A stretch of 64,000 nt of DNA, from positions 124,001 to 188,000 of the forward strand of contig CAVQGZ010000007.1 of NCBI GenBank assembly GCA_963712175.1. The letters run 5' to 3'. This DNA comes from CAVQGZ01 sp963712175. GTDB lineage: Bacteria > Actinomycetota > Actinomycetes > Jiangellales > Jiangellaceae. Shown here one piece after another: positions 57,336 to 64,000 of the stretch. A model generated the notes under the pieces. That model was given only the letters and a program-made list of their open reading frames with translations. It ran no database searches and was not told where the DNA came from. Numbering within the stretch: position 1 is the first letter of the stretch; each line of letters begins with the position of its first letter. Both the position numbers and the translations under genes were made by a program.

Positions 57336-58025
57336 GTGCGCACAGTGATCGCCGGAGGACACGGCCAGATCGCCCGACGCCTCACCCGTCTGCTGACCGC
57401 CCGCGGTGACCAGGTGGTCAGCATGGTTCGCCAGCCGGCACACCTGCCTGACGTCGAGCACGACGGCGCCCTGGGCGTGCTGCTCGACCTCGAGTCCGCA
57501 TCGGTGGACCAGGTCGCGTCGTCGGTCTCCGGCTCGGACTGCGTGGTCTTCGCGGCCGGCGCCGGCCCCGGTAGCGGGCTGGCACGCAAGGACACCGTGG
57601 ACCGCGCAGCGGCGTCCCTCGTGGCTGACGCGGCAGAGACGGCAGGAGTTCGGCGGTTGGTTCAGATCTCGTCCATGGGAGCCGACCTCGTGTCCCACGG
57701 AGAGGTGCCGGAGGGGATGGACGAGGTCTTCCTCGCCTACCTGCGAGCGAAGTCAGCCGCTGAGAGCGACCTGCGAGCCAGACAGGGGCTCCGCGCAACG
57801 ATCCTGCGGCCCGGGCGCCTCACCGACGACGTCGGCAGCGGGCTGGTGACGCTGGCTCCCCACGTCCCACGCGGAGCGGTCCCACGCGACGACGTTGCCG
57901 CAGTGGTCGCCGCCCTGCTCGACGAGCCGGGTACTGCCGGCATGACCCTCGAGCTGACAGGCGGGACGACGCCGGTCGTCGACGCCGTCGCCGCCCTGAT
58001 CGCACCGACCCAGGAGGCCAGATGA
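57336..58025 (+). CDS. NAD(P)-binding (atypical SDR) family protein
   Basis: A 229-residue Rossmann-fold protein: VIAGGHGQIARRLTRLL (Gly-rich loop G-G-x-G-x-I), DCVVFAAGAGPGSG, RRLVQISSMGAD, YLRAKSAAESDLRA (Tyr-x3-Lys-like YLRAK) and RPGRLTDD. This matches the atypical SDR/NmrA-like group that acts as reductases, epimerases or redox sensors; the substrate is unknown. GTG at 57336 follows TAGGGT (57322-57327) by 8 bp. Its stop overlaps the next ATG. Confidence 0.85.
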   Translation: MRTVIAGGHGQIARRLTRLLTARGDQVVSMVRQPAHLPDVEHDGALGVLLDLESASVDQVASSVSGSDCVVFAAGAGPGSGLARKDTVDRAAASLVADAAETAGVRRLVQISSMGADLVSHGEVPEGMDEVFLAYLRAKSAAESDLRARQGLRATILRPGRLTDDVGSGLVTLAPHVPRGAVPRDDVAAVVAALLDEPGTAGMTLELTGGTTPVVDAVAALIAPTQEAR

Positions 58026-59173
58026 GCATGCTGACACTCGGGGTGCTGGGCACCTCGTCGAAGGAGAACGAGAAGCGGGTGGCGATCCATCCACGCCACA
58101 TCGACAGGCTCGGCCCCGACGTGCGGGCAGCCATGCTGGTCGAGTCGGGCTACGGAACTGCGTTCGGCGTCTCCGACGACGAGATAGCCACCCAGGTCGG
58201 CGGCGTCGTGCCGCGCGACGCACTGGTCGAAGGAAGCGACGTCGTCCTCATGCCCAAGCCGACCATCCCGGACGTGGCTGCCCTGCGCGACGGCCAGGTG
58301 CTCTGGGGCTGGCCGCACTGCGTCCAGGACGCCGAGCTCACCCAGCTGGCGATCGACAAGCGGCTGACGCTGATCGCCTGGGAGGCCATGCACTACTGGG
58401 GGCCGCCAGGGGTCCAGGGTGTGCACGTCTTCCATCGCAACAACGAGATCGCCGGCTACGCCTCCGTCCTGCACGCGATGGCGTTGATGGGCACGTCCGG
58501 CGTGTACGGCCGACGGCTGACGGCGGTCGTCATCGGCTTCGGCAATACCGCCCGCGGTGCGATCACGGCGCTGCAGTCGCAAGGCGTCCACGACGTGGTC
58601 GCTCTGACCAAGCGCGAGGTGACAGCGGTGCCGTCCCCGATGCCGTCGGTCACGCTCGGCCACATCGAGCGGACGACCGATGACCCCAGCCGGACCGTCA
58701 CGCACCGCCGTGCCGGCAACGAGCCCACCCACGAGTTTCTTGCTGAGCATGACATCATCGTGAACTGCATCCTGCAGGACACCGATGCGCCCATCATGTT
58801 CGCCACCCTCGACGACCTCGCCGAGTTCAGACCGGGCACGCTGATCGTCGACGTCTCCTGCGACGAGGGCATGGGGTTCGAGTTCGCCACCCCGACCCCC
58901 TTCACCGACCCGATGTTCACGGTCGGGCACGACATCCACTACTACGGCGTCGACCACAGCCCGTCGTACCTGTGGAACTCGGCCACCTGGGAGATCTCCG
59001 AGGCGCTGATCCCCTTCGTCCCGACGGTTCTCGCCGGGCCCGATGCCTGGGAGAACGACACGACGATCGCCGCGGCTATCGAGATCCAGGAGGGCGTGGT
59101 CATCAACCCCAAGATCTTGTCGTTCCAGAACCGGGCGACCGAGTTCCCGCACCCGGTCCAGGTCCCGGAGTGA
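58022..59173 (+). CDS. N5-(carboxyethyl)ornithine synthase/alanine dehydrogenase-like oxidoreductase
   Basis: A 383-residue enzyme of the alanine-dehydrogenase/transhydrogenase family. LGTSSKENEKRVAIHPRHIDRL, VLWGWPHCVQDAELTQLAIDKRLTLIAWEAM, HVFHRNNEIAGYASVLHAMAL, the NAD loop VVIGFGNTARGAI, LIVDVSCDEGMGFEFATPTPF and YYGVDHSPSYLW line up, from memory, with lactococcal CeoA (carboxyethylornithine synthase). Such enzymes reductively join pyruvate and an amino acid. Which amino acid is used here is unknown. It overlaps the upstream gene by ATGA and lies 3 bp before the F420-type gene, so the three are co-transcribed. Confidence 0.75.
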   Translation: MSMLTLGVLGTSSKENEKRVAIHPRHIDRLGPDVRAAMLVESGYGTAFGVSDDEIATQVGGVVPRDALVEGSDVVLMPKPTIPDVAALRDGQVLWGWPHCVQDAELTQLAIDKRLTLIAWEAMHYWGPPGVQGVHVFHRNNEIAGYASVLHAMALMGTSGVYGRRLTAVVIGFGNTARGAITALQSQGVHDVVALTKREVTAVPSPMPSVTLGHIERTTDDPSRTVTHRRAGNEPTHEFLAEHDIIVNCILQDTDAPIMFATLDDLAEFRPGTLIVDVSCDEGMGFEFATPTPFTDPMFTVGHDIHYYGVDHSPSYLWNSATWEISEALIPFVPTVLAGPDAWENDTTIAAAIEIQEGVVINPKILSFQNRATEFPHPVQVPE

Positions 59174-59176
59174 CCC

Positions 59177-60199
59177 GTGCCGTCGCTCGGACTGGCTGTC
59201 GGCGGCTCCTACGCCGACCTACCTGACCTCGGTCGCGCTGCGGAGTCCAGCGGCTTCGAGACGGTGTGGGTCTCCGAGACCGATCACGACTCGATCGTCG
59301 CCGCCACGGTCCTGGTCCAGTCGACGACCCGCGTCGACGTGGGCACCAACATCACCCTGGCGTTCCCGCGCTCACCGACCGTCACGGCCATGCAGGCGTG
59401 GGACCTCAACGAGCTGTCCGGCGACCGGTTCGTCGTCGGACTGGGCAGCCAGGTACGCCGTGTCATCACCGACAGGTACAGCGCCGCCTTCGACCGGCCG
59501 GCGGCCCGCATGGCCGAGTACGTGCAGGCCATGCGGACGGTGTGGGCCATGGAGCGGGGCGAGCGGGCTCCTTTCCGCGGCGAGATCTACCGCGTCATGC
59601 GTCCCGGGCTCAACGGCCTCGGCAGCGCCAGCAGCCGCGCGCTCCCCCGGGTGTTCGTCGCCGCCGTCGGGCCGATGATGACCCGCGCAGCGGCCACCTA
59701 TGCCGACGGCCTGCTCGGGCACCCGTTCACCTCGCCGACGTACCTGCGCCGGGACGTGCTCCCGCGCGTTGAGCAGGCACTGGCCGAGGCGGGTCGATCG
59801 CGCGCGGACTTCACCCTCGCTCAGGGGGTCATCCTGAGCATCGCGGCCGATCGCGACGTCGCCATCCGTGAGGCGAAGGCCCAGGTGGGCTTCTACGGGA
59901 CGACCCCGAACTACTCCGGCGTTTTCGCGGCGAACGGGGAGGCGTACCTGACCGAGGATCTCGGCAGGGTGTTCGTCGACTCCGGAGGTGACCCGGACGC
60001 GCTGGCTGCTGCGGTACCCGACGACGTGCTGGAGCGCTACGCCATCGCCGGGACCCCGGACGAGGTCCGCGAGCGGGTCCACGAGATCGGCGGGCTGGTC
60101 GACCACCTGATCCTCGGCGGCGCCTGGTACCGGGTGCCACCCGAGCGGATGCGGGAGAACCTGGACGCGATCGTGGAGACGTTCGCCGTGCCGGTGTGA
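59177..60199 (+). CDS. LLM-class (F420-dependent) oxidoreductase
   Basis: A 340-residue luciferase-like TIM barrel: GFETVWVSETDHDSIVAATVLVQSTTRVDVGTNITLAFPRSPTVTAMQAWDLNELSGDRFVVGLGSQVRRVI, LPRVFVAAVGPMMTRAAATYADGLLGHPF and IAGTPDEVRERVHE. Features such as the N-I-x-x-A-F-P-R-x-P cis-peptide region suit the F420-binding LLM group of actinobacteria; FMN use is not excluded. Substrate unknown. GTG at 59177 lies just past the upstream stop; the AI-2E transporter starts at its end. Confidence 0.85.
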   Translation: MPSLGLAVGGSYADLPDLGRAAESSGFETVWVSETDHDSIVAATVLVQSTTRVDVGTNITLAFPRSPTVTAMQAWDLNELSGDRFVVGLGSQVRRVITDRYSAAFDRPAARMAEYVQAMRTVWAMERGERAPFRGEIYRVMRPGLNGLGSASSRALPRVFVAAVGPMMTRAAATYADGLLGHPFTSPTYLRRDVLPRVEQALAEAGRSRADFTLAQGVILSIAADRDVAIREAKAQVGFYGTTPNYSGVFAANGEAYLTEDLGRVFVDSGGDPDALAAAVPDDVLERYAIAGTPDEVRERVHEIGGLVDHLILGGAWYRVPPERMRENLDAIVETFAVPV

Positions 60200-61351
60200 C
60201 GCCACGGCGTGAGCACAGGCCGGACCCGTGGAATGCTGCGGTCGTGTCGTCGCTGCCTGTGCCGGACTGGCTCGCCCGCGCGGGCATCTTCTCGTGGCTG
60301 GCCCTGGGGGTGCTGGGGCTCGGTGCCGTCGTCGTACTCGGGCTGTCGACATTCAGCACGATCGTCCTGCCGATCGTCTTCAGCGCCGTCGCAGCGGCAG
60401 TCTTCGTCCCGGTCGTCGACCTGCTCCAGCGGTTCGGCGTGCCGCGCAGCCTCGGCGCGCTGCTGACCATCCTGCTCATCATCGGTGGGCTCGTGCTGAT
60501 CGTGGCGCTCATCACGCGGTCGGTGATCGACCAGAGCGAGGAACTCTCGGCCGCGTTCAGCATCGCCTTCGCCGACCTCCAGACGTGGCTGGCCGGGTTC
60601 GGGATCGACGAGGGCATCATCGAGCCGGCGCGTGACGCCGTGACGTCGCTGTTCTCCACGGGGGGCGGCGGGCTCCTGTCGTCCGCGGCCAGCGCCGCGT
60701 CTAGCGCCGCCGCCCTGGTGATCGGGCTGTTCTTCGGTCTGGTGTTCCTCTACTTCCTCATGCGTGACGCCCCGGTCCTGCCGGAGTGGGCCCACCGCAA
60801 CCTGGACGGCAGCCAGGCGGTCGAGGTCGTCTCGGTGACCAGGTCCGGCGTCAGCGTGGTTCGTCAGCTACTTCACCGGGCGGGCGGTCGTGGCCGTGTT
60901 CGACTCGATCGTCATCTCGGTCGGCGCGGCCGTGCTGGGCATCCCGCTGGTACCGGCGATCGCCGTCCTGACCTTCCTCGGCGGGTTCGTGCCCTACCTG
61001 GGAGCTGTCGTCGCCGGCACGCTCGCGGTCGTGCTGGGCCTGGCCAGCGGCGGCTTCACGACCGCGCTGATCATGCTGGCCATCGTCTTGTTGACACAGA
61101 ACGTGCTCGAACCGCTGGTCGAGGCGCGCGTGATAGGCCAGTCGCTCGGGCTGCACCCCATGGTGGTCATCATCGCCACCACCATGGGCGGTATCGCCGC
61201 AGGCTTCAGCGGGCTCATCCTCGGGGCCCCGCTCACCGCTACCGTCATCAAGGTCCGCAACGACCTCCGCTCACGCGGGCAGGCCACCCATCCCCCTGCT
61301 CCGTCCCCACCCGAAGCCACCGTGGCTGCCGCGGATCCCGCCGAGACCTAG
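60196..61351 (+). pseudogene. AI-2E family transporter, frame broken by a single-base insertion
   Basis: The first ~223 residues (from GTG 60196; GTG 60244 is an alternative) hold the usual N-terminal helices (FSWLALGVLGLGAVVVLGL, IVLPIVFSAVAAAVFVPVVDLL) and end at SVVR. The protein resumes in another frame as SYFTGRAVVAVFDSIVISVGAAVLGIPLVPAIAVLTFLGGFVPYLGAVVAGTLAVVLGLASGG, then ALIMLAIVLLTQNVLEPLVEARVIGQSLGLHPMVVIIATTMGG. Dropping one C near 60865 rejoins the halves into a ~384-residue transporter. Both halves look functional, so sequence error is likely. It is related to the AI-2E gene at 20217 and overlaps the convergent ung gene. Confidence 0.82.
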
Positions 61352-62025
61352 GGCAGTCGCCAGTCCACGGGGCCCTCGCCCAGCTCGTCAAGGTGCTCGT
61401 TCGCCCGGCTGAACGGTCGAGAGCCGAAGAACCCTCGGTCGGCCGACATCGGGCTCGGGTGGGGGCTCGTGATCGTGGGGACGTCGGCCAGTGCCGGCGC
61501 CAGCGACTGCGCATCGCGGCCCCACAGGATGGCCACCAGTGGCTCGTCGCGTGCCACGAGCGACGAGATGGCCTGGTCGGTGACCGACTCCCAGCCCTTT
61601 CCGCGGTGGGACGCCGGCTTTCCGGGCTGGACGGTGAGCACCCTGTTGAGCAGAAGCACTCCATGCTCGGCCCACGGCGTGAGGTCGCCGGACGACGGAT
61701 GCGGCAAGCCGAGATCTGCCTGGTACTCGGTGAGGATGTTCTGCAGGCTTCGTGGGAGCGGCCGGACGTCGTGACCGACCGAGAAGCTCAGACCGACCGG
61801 GTGACCGGGCGTGGGGTAGGGGTCCTGGCCCACGATGAGCACGCGCACGGAGTCCAAGGGCTGGGTGAAGGCACGCAGAACGAGGTGCCCGGCAGGCAGG
61901 TAGCCACGTCCGGCCGCAATCTCTGCGCGCAGGAAGTCCCCCATGGCCGCCACCTGGGGAGCCACGGGCTCGAGTGCGCCAGCCCACCCGGGGTCGATGA
62001 GCTCGGACAACGGACGAGCAGTCAC
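61348..62025 (-). CDS. ung: Uracil-DNA glycosylase (family 1)
   Basis: A 225-residue UDG. Active-site motif VLIVGQDPYPTPGHPVGLSFSV with catalytic Asp68, the LLLNRVLTVQPGKPASHRGKGWE segment, LVAILWGRDAQ, and the minor-groove loop SPHPSPMSADRGFFGSRPF with the catalytic His. It removes uracil from DNA in base-excision repair. GTG at 62025 follows bottom-strand TAGGGT by 8 bp. The stop overlaps the AI-2E gene end on the other strand by 4 bp. Confidence 0.95.
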   Translation of the reverse strand: MTARPLSELIDPGWAGALEPVAPQVAAMGDFLRAEIAAGRGYLPAGHLVLRAFTQPLDSVRVLIVGQDPYPTPGHPVGLSFSVGHDVRPLPRSLQNILTEYQADLGLPHPSSGDLTPWAEHGVLLLNRVLTVQPGKPASHRGKGWESVTDQAISSLVARDEPLVAILWGRDAQSLAPALADVPTITSPHPSPMSADRGFFGSRPFSRANEHLDELGEGPVDWRLP

Positions 62026-62079
62026 AGGCTCCGACCCTAGACAGAGCGAGGGCCGGCGAGGGAGCGAGGGTCCGGTGAC

Positions 62080-62119
62080 AGCACGGGGGGCCCGAGCAGA
62101 AGCTCGAGCCCCCCGTGCT
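62080..62119 (-). terminator. Strong hairpin terminator after the acyl-CoA dehydrogenase gene
   Basis: AGCACGGGGGGC (62080-62091) pairs with GCCCCCCGTGCT (62108-62119); after one mismatch the pairing continues (CGAGC with GCTCG) to a four-base loop AGAA at 62098-62101. It lies 27 bp past the stop of the leftward dehydrogenase gene and before ung, so it should end the dehydrogenase transcript. Confidence 0.8.
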
Positions 62120-62145
62120 CACGCGTCAACGACGCAGCGGACGCC

Positions 62146-64000
62146 TCACACCGTGGCGTACGGGTCTCGTCGTACGTCCTCGACCTGGGTGGGCCCGAAC
62201 TCCTCGTCGGAGATCCACGGACCGGTGCCCTCGGTGAGGTCGACGATTCCCTCGTCCAGCCAGTGGTACTTGCCCTCCAGAAGACCCGCCGAGGCCTTCA
62301 TGTCACGGGAGTCGGTGTTCTTCCACAGCGCGTCGAAGAGCCGGCCGATGCGCAGCTCGGCCTGACGGCAGAACAGGTCGGCGAGCTCGACGGCTTCGCG
62401 CCCTTGGCGCCCCCGGCGTCGGTGCGGATCTGCTCCGCGTTCACGACCGCCGCCGACATCGCGAACAGCTCGGCGCCGATGTCGACGATCCGGCCGAGGA
62501 ACGCCTGCTGGTGCTCGAGCGCGCCCCTGCCAGCGGCTCATCCCGTAGAACGTCGAGCGAGCGAGCTTGCGCGAGCTGCCGCTCGACGTAGCGCAGGTGC
62601 CTGGCCAGCTCGCCGAACTCGTCGTAGGCGCCGGGGACTTGCCCTTGCCGACCGCCAGCTTCGGCAGCCAGCTCGCGTAGAACCCCGCGGCGCGGCACTG
62701 CCGCCTGGCCCTTCGCCTGCAGGTCGGCCTCTGGGTCGATGATGTCGCCGGCAACTGAGAGGTGCTGGTCGATGGCCTCGCGAGCGATCAGCAGGTGCAT
62801 GATCTCGGTCGAGCCCTCGAAGATCCGGTTGATGCGCATGTCGCGCAGCACCTGCTCGGCGGGCACGGCCCGCTCGCCGCGCGCCTTCAGCGACTCGGCG
62901 GTCTCGTAGCCGCGTCCGCCACGGACCTGGACGAGCTCGTCGAGAACCTTGCCAGCCCATCTCGGTCGCGTAGAGCTTGGCGATCGCGGACTCGATGCGG
63001 ATGTCGTTGCGGCCCTCGTCGGTCATCAGGGCCGTGATCTCCAGCATGGCGTCCAGCGCGAACGTCGTCGCCGCCATGAACGACAGCTTCTCGGCCACCG
63101 CTCTCGTGCTTGCCGACCGGGCGCCCGATGGAGTCGCGAACGCCGGCCCACTCGCGGGCGATCTTGGTGGCCCACTTGGCCGACGCCGCCGCACATCGCC
63201 GGGATGGCGAGTCGGCCCGCGTTGAGCGTGGTCAGCGCGATGCGAAGGCCCGTGCCCCTCCTTGCCGATCAGGTTCTCGGCCGGCACGAAGACGTCGTCG
63301 AACCGGGTGACGCCGTTCTCGATGCCCGCGCAGGCCCATGAAGTCGTTGCGATGCTCGACGGTGATGCCGGGGCTTTCCATCTCGACGACGAACGCGGTG
63401 ATGCCGCCGCGGTGGCCCTCGGACTTCGGCACCCGAGCCATGATCACGACCAGCTCGGCGATGACGCCGTTGGTCGTCCAGAGCTTCACGCCGTTGAGCA
63501 TGTAGCCCTTGCCGTCCTCAGTCGGGACGGCAGTCGACTTCATGCGAGCCGGGTCCGAGCCGACGTCGGGCTCGGTCAGCAGGAACGCGGTGATGGCTCC
63601 TTTGGCGCAGCGAGGGCAGGAACTCCTTCTTCTGCTCCTCGGTCCCGAACAGCTTCACCGGCTGCGGCACGCCGATCGACTGGTGCGCCGAGAGAAGCGC
63701 GCCCAACGATCCGTGCACCTGCGTCAACAGCATCAGCGCCTGGTTGTAGGCCACCTGCGACAGCCCGAGGCCGCCGTACTCCTCAGGGATCTTCATGCCG
63801 AACGCGCCGAGGTCGGCCAGCCCCTTGATCACGAACTCGGGGATCACGCCGGTCTTCTCGATCTCGGCCCCGACCTCGCGCCACTCGGTCTCGCAGATGT
63901 GGCGCACCTTCTCCACGAAGACCTCGGTCTTGGCCGCCTTCTCAGGCGACTCGGTCGGGAACGGCGCGATCAGGTCGAGCCGGAAGTCACCGAGGTAGAG
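62146..64000 (-). pseudogene. Acyl-CoA dehydrogenase, 5'-truncated by the window edge and broken by about eleven indels
   Basis: Reading leftward from the edge: LYLGDFRLDLIAPFPTESPEKAAKTEVFVEKVRHICETEWREVG, EEYGGLGLSQVAYNQALMLLTQVHGSLGALLSAHQSIGVPQPVKLFGTEEQKKEFLPSL, then in other frames AITAFLLTEPDVGSDP, MKSTAVPTEDGKGYMLNGVKLWTTNGVIAELVVIMARV, FVPAENLIGKEGHG, VAEKLSFMAATTFALDAMLEITALMTDEGRNDIRIESAIAKLYATEMGWQ, LRDMRINRIFEGSTEIMHLLIAREAIDQHL and the tail ending DVRRDPYATV. The order and content are a normal FAD-dependent acyl-CoA dehydrogenase with a long C-terminal extension. Frame changes fall between about 62415 and 63610. Every fragment still reads as conserved protein, so poor sequence quality is the likely cause. 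Confidence 0.85.

Noticed and set aside
1..64000. Search for tRNA, rRNA, transposase, integrase, phage or defence genes
   Set aside because: No cloverleaf-like or rRNA sequence and no mobile or defence protein motif was recognised. Gene style and composition look uniform, so no island is claimed. A short degenerate element could be missed by eye.

Overview
The window is high-GC DNA from an actinobacterium (Actinomycetota). The evidence is a set of lineage-marker genes: a Kgd-type 2-oxoglutarate decarboxylase tail, WhiB1, the PdtaS sensor kinase, the SigH/RshA pair with a biotinyl protein next door, SigF with an RsbW-like anti-sigma factor, nickel superoxide dismutase and its maturation protease, a wax ester synthase/DGAT-type acyltransferase and an F420-type oxidoreductase. 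GTG starts, ATGA/GTGA overlaps and probable leaderless starts are frequent. I cannot name the family or genus. No rRNA, tRNA, CRISPR array, transposase or integrase was seen. Layout. 0-7.7 kb: end of kgd, a DUF6104 gene, an oxidoreductase, an orphan amino-acid-type binding lipoprotein, malic enzyme, then sodX <-> sodN and the overlapping string sodN-acetyltransferase-anti-sigma-sigF, a membrane protein and a lipid kinase. 7.7-21.6 kb: a housekeeping/stress block whose order recalls mycobacteria (whiB1, pdtaS, biotinyl protein, rshA, sigH, then SRAP, aroA, rsgA, hisN), with a TPP enzyme, a thioesterase, a ferritin, a second oxidoreductase and a hydrolase between them. 21.6-30 kb: an ABC exporter with two permeases (one frameshifted), a large P-type ATPase, small cupin/YCII/DUF1622 genes and a WS/DGAT acyltransferase. 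30-37.2 kb: a branched-chain-amino-acid-type ABC transporter with an acyl-CoA ligase embedded between its ATPase and permease genes. 37.2-45.7 kb: a complete V/A-type ATPase operon (H-C-I-K-F-E-A-B-D) ending in a universal stress protein and preceded by a palindrome resembling a DosR/DevR box. 45.6-56.1 kb: a cation-efflux protein, an internally deleted hydrolase remnant, the two methylmalonyl-CoA mutase subunits with MeaB, then a convergent MeaB-like GTPase and ethylmalonyl-CoA-mutase-type protein, and a crotonase. 56.1-64 kb: an arsenic arsM/arsR pair with a palindromic operator, an NAD(P)-binding protein, a carboxyethylornithine-synthase/alanine-dehydrogenase-like enzyme, an F420-type oxidoreductase, a frameshifted AI-2E transporter, uracil-DNA glycosylase, and an acyl-CoA dehydrogenase broken by about eleven single-step indels. 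How it fits together. The strongest themes are oxidative/redox stress control (SigH-RshA with a textbook sigma-R/H promoter, NiSOD, ferritin, WhiB1, SigF), acyl-CoA and propionate-type metabolism (two B12 mutases with two GTPase chaperones, crotonase, acyl-CoA ligase, acyl-CoA dehydrogenase, WS/DGAT), and ion or energy coupling by a V/A-ATPase that may be under hypoxia/redox control. Most convergent gene pairs abut or overlap. Two of the three roomy convergent junctions carry copies of the same ~100-bp imperfect palindrome. The many +1 frameshifts, dense near the right edge, look more like sequence error than decay, so the broken genes there should be read with that in mind.
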